The notes beneath the pieces were generated by a model. The model did no database searches and was not told where the DNA came from. It saw only the letters and a list, made by a program, of their open reading frames with translations. From DATGPD01 sp041398565 (GTDB lineage Bacteria > Planctomycetota > UBA1135 > UBA2386), in NCBI GenBank assembly GCA_041398565.1, contig JAWKUN010000004.1, forward strand, positions 62,001 to 126,000: a stretch of 64,000 nt of DNA, written 5' to 3'. Both the position numbers and the translations under genes were made by a program. This document shows positions 51,483-60,216 of this stretch, one piece after another; positions within the stretch are counted from its first letter, which is position 1, and every line of letters begins with the position of its first letter.

Positions 51483-52879
51483 GCGAGCAAGGCCCGCACC
51501 ACCCGTCCGCTGACGTCGGTGAGCCGGAACTCGCGCCCCTGGAAGCGGAAGGTGAGCGCCTCGTGGTCGATCCCGAGCAGGTGCAGGATCGTGGCCTGCA
51601 GGTCGTGCACGTGCACGGGGTCGCGCACGATGCGATAGCCGAACTCGTCGGTCTCGCCGTGCACGTAGCCACGTCGCACGCCGCCGCCGGCCATGAACAG
51701 CGTGAAGCAGTGCGGGTGGTGATCGCGGCCCAGGTACTTCGAGCCGTTGCGCTCCTCGTTCATCGGTGTCCTTCCGAACTCGCCGGACCAGACCACCAGC
51801 GTCTCGTCGAGCAGCCCGCGCTGGTCGAGGTCGAGGATGAGCGCGGTGATGGCGCGATCGACCTCGCGACACTTCTTGGGCAGCTGGGTCATGATGTCGT
51901 CGCTGGGGTTGGTCCCGTGCGCGTCCCAGCCCCAGTCCCACATCTGCACGTAGCGCACCCCTCGCTCGACCAGTCGCCGGGCCAGCAGGCAGTTGTTGGC
52001 GAACGACGCTTGGCCCGGCACGGCCCCGTACAGCGCGCGCACCGACTCCGGCTCGCCGTCGAGGTCGGCCGCCTCGGGCACCGACTCTTGCATGCGGAAC
52101 GCCAGCTCGTACTGAGCCACCCGCGCTTCGATCTCGGGATCACCCACCTGCCGCGCGCGCAGTCGGTTCAGGTCGCCGAGCGCGTCCAGCGTGCGCCGCC
52201 GGCCGCTGCGATCGAGGAAGGACGGATCGGCCAGGAACAACACCGGTTCGCCACGCGAGCGCAGCTGCACGCCCTGGTACGTCGTGGGCAGGAAGCCACT
52301 GCCCCACACGCTCTTGCCCGCGCTCGGCGTCTTGCCACCGGAGAGGAGCACGACGTAGCCCGGAAGGTCGGCGTTCTCGCTGCCGATCCCGTAGGTCACC
52401 CAAGAGCCCATCGACGGCCGCCCGATGCGGGCCGCCCCGGTGTGCAGGAAGAACTCGGCCGGAGCGTGGTTGAACTCGTCGGTGTGCATCGACTTGACGA
52501 AGGTCAAGCGGTCGACGATCGACGCCAGGTGCGGCAACAGCTCCGATACCCAAGCGCCGACCTGCCCGTGCCGTCGAAAGCGGTACGGCGTGCCCAGCAG
52601 CTTCGGGTGACCCTTGATGAAGGCGAAGCGCTCGCGGCGCAGGAACTCGTCGGGACAGGGCTTGCGGTCCCACTTCACCAGCTCCGGCTTCCAGTCGAAG
52701 AGCTCGTGCTGCGGTGGCGAGCCCTCCATGTGCATGTAGATGACGTGCTTGGCGCGCGGCGCATGCGCCGGTCGGGCTCGTTGCGGCGAGGCGGCCAACG
52801 CAGCCATGTGGGCCAAGAAGGTCCGGCGATCGAAGTCGACGTCGCCTTCGACCTCGCCGCGCTGTCGGTGGTCGCTCAT
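51479..52879 (-). CDS. DUF1501 family exported protein (alkaline-phosphatase-like fold)
   Basis: The 466-residue protein has a twin-arginine signal (DRRTFLAHMAALAAS) and the DUF1501 pattern: KHVIYMHMEGSPPQHELFDWKP, SMHTDEFNHAPAEFFLHTG, GWDAHGTNPSDDIM, VVWSGEFGRTPM and GRDHHPHCFTLFMAGGG. The His/Asp-rich motifs recall metal-binding sulfatase/phosphatase folds. DUF1501 genes occur in dozens of copies in Planctomycetes, nearly always next to a DUF1549/DUF1553 gene, as here (4 bp apart). Their joint role is thought to involve extracellular polymers but is not established. It overlaps the downstream glycosyltransferase gene by 4 bp. Confidence 0.93.
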   Translation of the reverse strand: MSDHRQRGEVEGDVDFDRRTFLAHMAALAASPQRARPAHAPRAKHVIYMHMEGSPPQHELFDWKPELVKWDRKPCPDEFLRRERFAFIKGHPKLLGTPYRFRRHGQVGAWVSELLPHLASIVDRLTFVKSMHTDEFNHAPAEFFLHTGAARIGRPSMGSWVTYGIGSENADLPGYVVLLSGGKTPSAGKSVWGSGFLPTTYQGVQLRSRGEPVLFLADPSFLDRSGRRRTLDALGDLNRLRARQVGDPEIEARVAQYELAFRMQESVPEAADLDGEPESVRALYGAVPGQASFANNCLLARRLVERGVRYVQMWDWGWDAHGTNPSDDIMTQLPKKCREVDRAITALILDLDQRGLLDETLVVWSGEFGRTPMNEERNGSKYLGRDHHPHCFTLFMAGGGVRRGYVHGETDEFGYRIVRDPVHVHDLQATILHLLGIDHEALTFRFQGREFRLTDVSGRVVRALLA

Positions 52880-52883
52880 GTCT

Positions 52884-55805
52884 TCAGCCCTTGGTCAGCG
52901 TCTCGTCCAGATTCAGCAGCACGTTGGCGACGATCTGCATGCGCCTCGCGGTCGCCTCGGCGTCGTCGGCGGCACAGGCGTCGCGGTAGAGCCGCAGCAG
53001 CCGCTCGAGCTCGTCCGGTGCGGGACGCCGCCCGGTGCAGGCGAGGAAGCCCCAGCTGAGGCGCGCGGACGGATCGTCGCCTCCCTCCCGTTCCATCCGC
53101 TCGGCCAACGCCGTTGCCGCCTCCGTGAACACCGGATCGTTCAGAGTCACCAGGGCCTGCAACGGGGTGTTGGTGCTGACCCGGTGCACGACGCAGAACT
53201 CGCGGCTCGGCGCGTCGAAGGTCAGCATCGACGGGTATGGGCTGGTGCGGCGCCAGAACGTGTACAGCCCGCGCCGATAGCGATCGGGACCGACCGCGGT
53301 CTGCCAGCGGTCGTTGCTGTAGATGATGCTCCACACGCCGTCGGGCTGCGGCGGCATGACGCTCGGACCGTGCGTCTCCGCCGACAGGAGCCCGGCGACG
53401 GCGAGCGCCTGGTCGCGGATCGCCTCCGCCGAGAGGCGGCCTCGCGGCCCGCGCGCCAACAACCGGTTGTCGGGATCGCGCAGCCGGAGCGCTTCGGCGA
53501 CGTCGGGTCCCTGACGGTACGTCGCCGAGGTGACGATGGTGGCCAGCGTGTGCTTGACCGACCAGCCGTGCGCCATCAGGTCGGCTGCCAGCCAGTCGAG
53601 CAACTCGGGGTGGCTGGGCGGGTCGCCCTGCACGCCGAAGTCGTCGCTCGTCTCCACCAGGCCACGGCCGAACAGTCGCTCCCACAGTCGGTTGACCAGG
53701 ACGCGCGCGGTCAATGGGTTGTCGGCGGAAACGATCCACTGCGCCAGGCCGAGCCGGTTGCGCGGAGCTCCGGATGGCCACGGATGCAGCGCCGCGGGTA
53801 CGTCGCGTGCCACGACTTCACCCTGGTCGAGGAAGCTGCCACGCCGGTGCACCCGGGTCACCCGTGCACGGTCCGGAGGCAGCTCGCGCAGCACCGGTAC
53901 CGTGGGGACGGGCATGGCCGCGAGGTCGCGTTCGACGCTGGCCAGCGCCTGGCGCAGGGGCTCCAACTCGTCACCGTGGTCGCGGTAGAGCTGCCGCAGG
54001 CGGTCGCGTCCGGCGCTGTCGGCCGAGGCCCAGCCAGCGGCGAGCAGCTCGATGGCCTCGCCCGCGAGGGGCAAGGCCCGCACCTCGAAGGCGAAGCCCG
54101 ACGGCCCACCGCCGTTCACCACCTTGAGGACCAGTCGGCTCTCCCCCGCCGGCAGCTGCACGACGACGCGGCGCTGGTCGCGCGCCGCAGCGGCGCGCGT
54201 CGCGAACTCCGCCACCAGCTCGCCGTCGAGCCACACCTTCATGGCGTCGTCGCAGCCGAGCACCAGGGTCGCTGGCGTCGCCTGGACGGTGCGCACCGTG
54301 CGCATCAAGTAGCGCGCGACGTTGTCTCCCGGGGTGAACGTGTGCACCTCGCCGTCCCGGTAGGCGGCGCTCGACCAGCGCGCGCGCGCCGGATCAGACT
54401 CCGGCAGGAAGGCCCGCGTCGAGGCGTCCTCGAAGTCGCGTCCGCGGTACGGTCCGCTCTGCCACCAGGGCGACATCGTCACGCGAGCCGCCGCATGGGC
54501 GGCGAGAGCAGTTCGGCTGCGCTGCACCCAGCGCGCGCACGCTCGCTCGCGCTCCGGTCCCCAGGTGCGCAGCAACTCCCGCAGCTCTGCTTGCACCTGC
54601 CGCCGCACGGCGTGGGCGTCCCGTTGCTCGCTGGTCGGCGCTTCGATCGTGGGTCGATCGCTCTCGTGGTCGTCGTCGGCGGTGTTGTCGAAGTAGGCGA
54701 GGAGCTGGTAGTACTCGCGCTGCGACAGGCGGTCGTACTTGTGATCGTGACACTGGCAGCAGCCGATGGTCGTGCCCATCCAGGTCGCCATCGTGGTGTT
54801 GACCCGGTCCACCACCGCCGCCACGCGGAACTCCTCGTCGTCGGTGCCGCCCTCGTCGTTGGTCATCGTGTTGCGATGGAAGGCGGTGGCCACGAGGTCG
54901 TCGAGCGACGGATCGGCCAGCAGATCGCCGGCGAGCTGGGCGATCGTGAAGCGGTCGAAGGGCATGTCGGCGTTGAAGGCGTCGATCACCCAGTCGCGGT
55001 AGCGCCAGATCGAGCGGCGAGCGTCCTTCTCGTAGCCCTTGGTGTCGGCGTAGCGAGCCAGATCCAGCCACATCTGCGCCCAGTGCTCGCCGAAGTGCGG
55101 CGACGCCAGCAGCCGGTCGACCGCGCGCTCGAACGCATCGGGTGCTGTGTCGGCGGCGAATGCGTCGATTTCCGCCGGCGTGGGCGGCAGCCCGGTCAGG
55201 TCGAGGCTCGCACGTCGCAGCAGCTTGCCGCGCGCCGCCGGCGCCGTGCGCGATAGGCCCTCCCGCTGCAAGGCGGCGTCGACGAACGCGTCGATCGGAT
55301 GGCCGCTGGCAGGGGGCTCGGCTGCCGCGACCGGGCGCCAGGCCCAGGGACGCGCGTCATCGGCTGCCTCCGAGGCCGCCGGCATCGGTGCACCGCCGGC
55401 GATCCAGGTGCGCAAAGCCGCGATCTCCTGCTCGGTCAGCGAAGAGCCCGTCGGAGGCATGCGCTTGCCGATCCCGCTCACCCGCTGCACGAGCAGACTG
55501 GCATCGGGGTCCCCCGGCACGACGGCCGCCCCGGAACGTCCGCCGCGTAGCAGTGCTGCCCGGCTGTCGACGCGCAAGCCCCGGCGCTGCCGCTGGCTGC
55601 CGTGGCACTCCGTGCAGCGCCGAAGCACCGGCTCCACGTCGCGGGCGAAGACCCCTGGGTCCGCCTTCGCCTCGAACCCACCGGCCGGCAGATCCTGGCC
55701 CGCGAGCATGGCGCTGGCGATCCACGCCGTCAGGCATCCGATGCCCAGAGTCGGGCGCCGAATCCGACCAAGACGGCGAACGAAGGCGACGAGACGGATA
55801 CGCAC
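52884..55805 (-). CDS. Planctomycete cytochrome c / DUF1549 / DUF1553 protein
   Basis: The 973-residue protein has an N-terminal signal or anchor (LGIGCLTAWIASAMLAGQ) and a planctomycete-type cytochrome c domain with one haem motif (C64-x2-C67-H68 in RRCTECHGS). DUF1549 follows (ASLDLTGLPPTPAEIDAF, EHWAQMWLDLARYADTKGYE), then an inserted beta domain (about residues 510-620), then DUF1553 (GLAQWIVSADNPLTARVLVNR, FGVQGDPPSHPELLDWLA). The start is a GTG at 55805, 9 nt after TACCAT; longer frames run into the double-hairpin repeat. It leads a three-gene operon with DUF1501 and a GT-C protein. Function of the system is unknown; exported polymer breakdown with electron transfer is a common guess. 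Confidence 0.93.
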   Translation of the reverse strand: MRIRLVAFVRRLGRIRRPTLGIGCLTAWIASAMLAGQDLPAGGFEAKADPGVFARDVEPVLRRCTECHGSQRQRRGLRVDSRAALLRGGRSGAAVVPGDPDASLLVQRVSGIGKRMPPTGSSLTEQEIAALRTWIAGGAPMPAASEAADDARPWAWRPVAAAEPPASGHPIDAFVDAALQREGLSRTAPAARGKLLRRASLDLTGLPPTPAEIDAFAADTAPDAFERAVDRLLASPHFGEHWAQMWLDLARYADTKGYEKDARRSIWRYRDWVIDAFNADMPFDRFTIAQLAGDLLADPSLDDLVATAFHRNTMTNDEGGTDDEEFRVAAVVDRVNTTMATWMGTTIGCCQCHDHKYDRLSQREYYQLLAYFDNTADDDHESDRPTIEAPTSEQRDAHAVRRQVQAELRELLRTWGPERERACARWVQRSRTALAAHAAARVTMSPWWQSGPYRGRDFEDASTRAFLPESDPARARWSSAAYRDGEVHTFTPGDNVARYLMRTVRTVQATPATLVLGCDDAMKVWLDGELVAEFATRAAAARDQRRVVVQLPAGESRLVLKVVNGGGPSGFAFEVRALPLAGEAIELLAAGWASADSAGRDRLRQLYRDHGDELEPLRQALASVERDLAAMPVPTVPVLRELPPDRARVTRVHRRGSFLDQGEVVARDVPAALHPWPSGAPRNRLGLAQWIVSADNPLTARVLVNRLWERLFGRGLVETSDDFGVQGDPPSHPELLDWLAADLMAHGWSVKHTLATIVTSATYRQGPDVAEALRLRDPDNRLLARGPRGRLSAEAIRDQALAVAGLLSAETHGPSVMPPQPDGVWSIIYSNDRWQTAVGPDRYRRGLYTFWRRTSPYPSMLTFDAPSREFCVVHRVSTNTPLQALVTLNDPVFTEAATALAERMEREGGDDPSARLSWGFLACTGRRPAPDELERLLRLYRDACAADDAEATARRMQIVANVLLNLDETLTKG

Positions 55806-55814
55806 GGCTCGTGC

Positions 55815-55820
55815 ATGGTA
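55815..55820 (-). promoter_or_regulatory. Candidate -10 element of the DUF1549 operon
   Basis: TACCAT (55820 to 55815, minus strand), then exactly 9 nt, then the GTG start at 55805. The same 9-nt spacing occurs at cutC across the intergenic region and at the FG-GAP gene. Confidence 0.4.
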
Positions 55821-55840
55821 GCCGCCCCTTCGGCCAGCGA

Positions 55841-55922
55841 CCCAGCATTCGGCGATGGAGCCTGGCTCCATCCGCTGCAAAGCTGGTGCGACGGGCGGCG
55901 ACCGCCGTCGCCCGCCCATCGC
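55841..55922 (+). repeat. Dispersed double-hairpin repeat, copy C
   Basis: CCCAGCATTCGGCGATGG (from 55841) pairs with CCATCCGCTGCAAAGCTGG (to 55886). GCGACGGGCGGCGACC (55888-55903) pairs with GTCGCCCGCCCATCGC (55907-55922). It has the same orientation as copy B, with a few substitutions in hairpin one. It lies between the two divergent candidate promoters at 55815-55820 and 55950-55955. Confidence 0.88.
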
Positions 55923-55949
55923 CGTCTACGATCCGGCAGGTCCACACCC

Positions 55950-55955
55950 TATCGT
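55950..55955 (+). promoter_or_regulatory. Candidate -10 element of cutC
   Basis: TATCGT, then exactly 9 nt, then the ATG at 55965. No Shine-Dalgarno sequence is present, so a leaderless transcript is plausible. Confidence 0.45.
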
Positions 55956-55964
55956 CCCAGCGCC

Positions 55965-56705
55965 ATGGGCGCCGTCTCCTCGGTACCACCTCGCCACGGC
56001 GACCGCTGTCTCGAGATCGCGGTCGACGACCTCGGGGGCGCGCTGGCGGCCGCCGCCGCGGGTGCCGACCGGTTGGAGGTGTGTGCGTCGCTCGCCTGCG
56101 GTGGCCTCACCCCGAGTTCGGGCCTGGTCGCGGCGTTGCGCGCCGCGATCCACTTGCCGCTGGTCGTCTTGATCCGCCCTCGCGCCGGGGACTTCGTCTA
56201 CGGCGCCCACGAACACGACGTCATGTGCCGCGATGTCGAAGCCTTCGCTCGGCAGCAGGTGGACGGATTCGCGCTCGGGGTTCTCACGCGAGCCGGCGGC
56301 GTCGACGTCGCGCGCATGGAGAGCCTACGCCACGCAGCCGCCGGTGTACCCGTAGCCTGCCACCGCGCCTACGACGACGCGCGCGACCCCTGGGAGGCGC
56401 TCGATGCGCTGATCGACGTGGGCTGCGCCCGGGTCCTCACCGCCGGCGGCGCGGCGACCGCCCTCGGCGGAATCGAGGGCCTGCGCGCACGACAGGTGCG
56501 CGCCAACGGGCGCCTGACGATCGTCGCCGCCGGCGGTGTGCGCGCCGACGGCGTCGCCGCCCTGTTCGCAGCCGGCCTGCGCGAGTTCCACGCGGGCCCG
56601 CGCCGTGCGGTGGCGGCGCGGCCGGGCTTGGCCTACTCGGGCCACCCGACGACCGACGCCGATGCCGTGGGTGCGCTCGCCCGCGCCTTGCAGTTGGCGC
56701 AATGA
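55965..56705 (+). CDS. cutC: CutC family protein
   Basis: The 246-residue protein is a complete CutC TIM-barrel: LEIAVDDLGGALAAAAAGAD, LEVCASLACGGLTPSSGL, LIRPRAGDFVYGAHEHDVM, CHRAYDDARDPWEALDALI and RVLTAGGAATALGGIEGL. CutC was linked to copper homeostasis in E. coli, but that link has been questioned and its true activity is unsettled. It is cytoplasmic. The ATG at 55965 gives the normal length. It is transcribed divergently from the DUF1549 operon, with the double-hairpin repeat in between. A GCCGG-CCCAAT-CCGGC hairpin (56737-56752) may be its terminator. Confidence 0.94.
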   Translation: MGAVSSVPPRHGDRCLEIAVDDLGGALAAAAAGADRLEVCASLACGGLTPSSGLVAALRAAIHLPLVVLIRPRAGDFVYGAHEHDVMCRDVEAFARQQVDGFALGVLTRAGGVDVARMESLRHAAAGVPVACHRAYDDARDPWEALDALIDVGCARVLTAGGAATALGGIEGLRARQVRANGRLTIVAAGGVRADGVAALFAAGLREFHAGPRRAVAARPGLAYSGHPTTDADAVGALARALQLAQ

Positions 56706-56760
56706 GGACGTGGCCGCGGACACGGGTCCACCCTGTGCCGGCCCAATCCGGCGCCAGGCC

Positions 56761-58725
56761 TCACTGCGCGATGTCGGTGAAGGAGATGCTCGGCAGCACG
56801 ATCGCCTGGAAGCGCAAGCCCGGGGTCGTCGCGGGCTCGATGAAGGGCCGCAGGTCGATGCCGCCGAAGTAGGTCGTCGTGTAGTCGACGCGGCAATCGC
56901 TCGTGAAGGTGTGGAACAGGAGCGGCGTCAGCGTCAGGAGATCCAGGCACAGCCGGCCCTGGAAGGGAGCCCCGGGATCGAAGCCCGGCCCCGGACCCAC
57001 CGACAGGAACAGGTAGTGGGTGTTGCCGATGTCGTCCTCGCCCACGAGTCGGTAGGCGCCGGACGTCGACACCGGGGTGAGGTCGATCCCGAGCTGGCCG
57101 GACAGCGACACCGATGCCGAGGTCGAGGCGGCGTAGTTCCTGTTCATCAGGTTGCCGAACACCACCTCGTCCCGGCCCAGGCTGGTGCCGACGAGGGTGG
57201 TGCTGCCTGCCGTCGGCAGGTCGCGGAAATAGCCGCGCAGCAGGCCGTCGGCGCCCACCAACGACAGGTTGCTCGGCGCGTGCGCGGCGCTGAGCGGCGT
57301 CTCGGTGCACGCGGTGTGGGTGAACGCGAAGTGCGCGCCGTGGCCGATGGCCAGCGGCTCCGTGCGGCGGTTGCCGAGCACGGCCGACGCCACGGGTAGG
57401 CCGGCGGTGCCAGAGATCGACCAAGGGTTGCCGAAGTTGGCGCTCGCCGTCGTCGAGAAGTTGCGCACGAGGACCCAGTACTGGCCGGCCGGCAGAGTGT
57501 TGTCGGCGTAGCTGAACAGAGTCGAGAGACTGAGGCCGGACGCCGAGTCGTCCCCCATCAGCACCTGGCCCTGCTCGGCGTCGAGGATTTCCATGACCGA
57601 GTCGCCGCCGACCGCGCTGCGGCTGACGACGATGTTGAAGTGGTCGACGGTGCTCAGCCGCAGCGAGTAGAGGAAGGAACTGCCGCCGTGCACCATGGTG
57701 TAGCTGCCCCGGCCGATCGCGTTCGGCACCGCCGCCATCGGCGTCGACGCGTAGTGGATGACGTAGTCGGCGTTGGTGGTGAGGCTGCTGAACTCCCGCA
57801 GGTACAGGTAGTAGGTGCCCGCCGGTAGCTCGGCGTCGATGACTGGGTCGTTCTGTGGCGTGCCTGCCGGCGGAACCAGCACGTCGTCCATGAACAGCAC
57901 GCGCCCGCCCTTGCCGCGGCCGAGGACGAAGGAGTAGTCGCCGACGTCCGTGGAGGTCTGGTTGGTGACGTCGACATGGACGGTCGCCGCGGGTACCCCG
58001 ACCTGCAGCCGGTAGGTGTGGACCTCCGGGGCCATGGTGAAGCCGCCGGTCGCACCCGTGGTCAAGGTGGGAATCGTCGTTCCGGTGCTGGTGATCGACA
58101 GGGTGTACGCACCGCTCCCGGCCACCGTGACGAAGTAGGTGCCATCGGGCAGGCCGATGCCGCCGATCGAGCGTGTGGTGCCGAGCAGCGACCCGTCGAG
58201 GATGACGCGCTGACCGACGTCGGCCAGGTTGAGGATCGAAGGAGGCGACACCGACGAGCCGGCCGGCACCGTCGAGATGACCACCGAGTGATCCGGAGTG
58301 CCGCCGGTGAGCACGAGGCGGAACACGTCGCGGCTGTCACCCGTGCTGCCCACCGTCCCGTTGACCACGCAGTTGCCGCCGGCGCTCACAGTCAGCGTGT
58401 CGGCGAAGCCGGACGTGTCGTTGCATTCCAGGTCGGTGCCCCCAGCCGGGCCGAAGCCGACGCCCGGCGCGCCCGTAGCAGCGGCCGCGACGTCGTTCTC
58501 GTGCTTGGCGAGGTAGGTGCGGAACACGTCCTTGGCGGCGATGCGCTCGGTCTTGGTGGCAACGAGGCCGGCGCGAGCGGCCGCACCCAGGAAGGCGTGG
58601 ATGTCGCCCTCCGTCGGCGCCGCGAAGTCGCGCTCGATGAGCCGGACGAGCGCAGCAGGATCCTGCGCCTGGGAGACGGCAGGCAAGAAGGGGACACTCA
58701 GGGCGCAGAGCGACACACGAAGCAT
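56761..58725 (-). CDS. Large secreted protein with pre-peptidase-like beta domains
   Basis: The 654-residue protein has a signal peptide (MLRVSLCALSVPFLPAVSQAQ). A helical segment with many Lys/Glu/Asp residues (about 22-80) follows. Beta domains of the bacterial pre-peptidase C-terminal type come next, recognisable by GDSRDVFRLVL, LPDGTYFVTVAGSGAYTLSI, LPAGTYYLYLREFSSLTTNA and LPAGQYWVLVRNFS. Such domains occur at the ends of secreted enzymes, but no enzyme domain is visible here. The ATG at 58725 has a GAGGAA about 5 nt upstream, one of the few good Shine-Dalgarno sequences in the window. It is divergent from the RND adaptor gene. Function unknown. Confidence 0.8.
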   Translation of the reverse strand: MLRVSLCALSVPFLPAVSQAQDPAALVRLIERDFAAPTEGDIHAFLGAAARAGLVATKTERIAAKDVFRTYLAKHENDVAAAATGAPGVGFGPAGGTDLECNDTSGFADTLTVSAGGNCVVNGTVGSTGDSRDVFRLVLTGGTPDHSVVISTVPAGSSVSPPSILNLADVGQRVILDGSLLGTTRSIGGIGLPDGTYFVTVAGSGAYTLSITSTGTTIPTLTTGATGGFTMAPEVHTYRLQVGVPAATVHVDVTNQTSTDVGDYSFVLGRGKGGRVLFMDDVLVPPAGTPQNDPVIDAELPAGTYYLYLREFSSLTTNADYVIHYASTPMAAVPNAIGRGSYTMVHGGSSFLYSLRLSTVDHFNIVVSRSAVGGDSVMEILDAEQGQVLMGDDSASGLSLSTLFSYADNTLPAGQYWVLVRNFSTTASANFGNPWSISGTAGLPVASAVLGNRRTEPLAIGHGAHFAFTHTACTETPLSAAHAPSNLSLVGADGLLRGYFRDLPTAGSTTLVGTSLGRDEVVFGNLMNRNYAASTSASVSLSGQLGIDLTPVSTSGAYRLVGEDDIGNTHYLFLSVGPGPGFDPGAPFQGRLCLDLLTLTPLLFHTFTSDCRVDYTTTYFGGIDLRPFIEPATTPGLRFQAIVLPSISFTDIAQ

Positions 58726-59019
58726 GGGCTTCCTCGAGAGGGGAGGGGAAGGGCGATCCGCGTTGCGGACCGGAGGAGCCGCGGATCCCCGCGGGATCTC
58801 ACGCACGCCCGGCGCGGGCGTCAACCCCGCGCCCCCGACAGGCCGACGACCCCGACCGCCATGACGACCCGAACGGCGAGTGGTTCCATGGTCCCGCAAC
58901 CCATCGCGGGCCAGGCGACCCGACACGTTCGGATCCGGCGCCGCCGGCGCGCGAATGCCGGCCGAGGTCCGCGTCGCCTCCGGTAATGTTCGACCGAACG
59001 GATCCACGGCGCGACACGC

Positions 59020-60216
59020 ATGCCCATCTCCGGACGACTGCCGCTCCTCCTCGCCTCGTGGCCAGCCCTGGCCGGGTGCCACGGCGAGGGTCCGGCAGCG
59101 CCGCCACCCGCCGCGCTCGGGGCGATGGACGTGGAGGTGGTGACGGCGGCGACCACCCCCATCGCCGACGCGGTGACGGCATACGGCACCCTCGATGCCG
59201 ACGAGGAGGTCGACCTCGCCTTCGAGCATCCCGGAACACTCGCGGCCCTGTACGTCGACCTCGGCAGCTCGGTGCCTGCCGGAACGCTCCTCGCCAGCTT
59301 GGATGTCGGCACCTTCGAGCTCGAAGCGCGCGTCGCCGCAGCCGCCGTGCGTCAGGCGCGTGCGCGGCTCGGTCTCGACCCCGATGGCGCCGACGACCGC
59401 GTCGACCCGGAGCAGACTCCCGCCGTGCGCCAGGCGCGCGCCACGCTCACCGAGGCGCGCCTGGCGCTCGAGCGCGTCCAAGCTCTGGAACGCCAGAGTC
59501 TCACGGCCGAGGCCACGGTCGAGAACGCGCGCGCCGCGTTCGAGGTGGCCGAGAGCCGCCTCGCCAGCGCCTTCAACGAGGTGCGCGACCAGGTCGTCGC
59601 CCTCGCCCAGCGGCGCGTGGAAGCACAACTGGCACGGCGCCGCATCGACCAGTCCGAACTGCACGCGCCGTTCGCCGGAGCGGTGGCAGCCCGGCGGCGG
59701 ACGCCGCCCGAGTACGTCCGCGCCGGTGACCCCGTGGTCACTCTCTTGCGCACCGACCCGCTGCGCCTGCGGCTGCGCATCCCCGAGCGCGACGCGGCCC
59801 GGGTGGCCGTCGGCCAGAACGTGCGATTCGTGGCCGAGGGGATCGACGGCGAGCACGCTGGCAGCGTGCAGCGACTCAGTCCACGCATCGACCCCGACAC
59901 GCGCACCCTGCTGATCGAGGCCACGGTTGCCAACCCGCAGGACATCCTGCGGGCCGGCCTGTTCGCGCGCGCGCGGGTCGATGTGGGCGAGCCGCGCCCA
60001 CAGGTCACCGTGCCGGCGTCGGCAGTGGTGTCCTTCGCCGGCGTCGACAAGGTCTTTCTGGTCGCAGGCGACCGGGCGGAAGAGCGCGTCGTGACCCTCG
60101 GTCGCCGCGTCGGCGACCGCGTCGAGGTCAGCGAGGGGCTGGCAGCGGGCACCCCGGTCGTTCGCCAACCCGATGGACTGGTGAGCGGACGCGCCCTACG
60201 GGTGAAGGAGCGCTGA
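59020..60216 (+). CDS. RND efflux periplasmic adaptor (HlyD/MFP family) lipoprotein
   Basis: The 398-residue protein has a lipobox (WPALAGC, Cys20) and the adaptor architecture. A lipoyl-like half motif (VDLAFEHPGTLAALYVDLGSSVPAGTLL) comes first, then a coiled-coil hairpin (about 105-210, ARATLTEARLALERVQALE). The second lipoyl half (DQSELHAPFAGAVAARR), a beta-barrel (LRLRLRIPERDAARVAVGQ) and a membrane-proximal domain follow. It should bridge the RND pump encoded next to an outer-membrane channel. No TolC-like gene is present in the window. A TAATGT hexamer (58984-58989) is a possible -10 with a 30-nt leader. The pump's GTG follows its TGA directly. Confidence 0.94.
   Translation: MPISGRLPLLLASWPALAGCHGEGPAAPPPAALGAMDVEVVTAATTPIADAVTAYGTLDADEEVDLAFEHPGTLAALYVDLGSSVPAGTLLASLDVGTFELEARVAAAAVRQARARLGLDPDGADDRVDPEQTPAVRQARATLTEARLALERVQALERQSLTAEATVENARAAFEVAESRLASAFNEVRDQVVALAQRRVEAQLARRRIDQSELHAPFAGAVAARRRTPPEYVRAGDPVVTLLRTDPLRLRLRIPERDAARVAVGQNVRFVAEGIDGEHAGSVQRLSPRIDPDTRTLLIEATVANPQDILRAGLFARARVDVGEPRPQVTVPASAVVSFAGVDKVFLVAGDRAEERVVTLGRRVGDRVEVSEGLAAGTPVVRQPDGLVSGRALRVKER

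Noticed and set aside
55806..55919. A longer N-terminus for the DUF1549 protein
   Set aside because: The extra codons translate the double-hairpin repeat, and a GTG at 55805 with an upstream TACCAT gives a sensible signal-anchor start.
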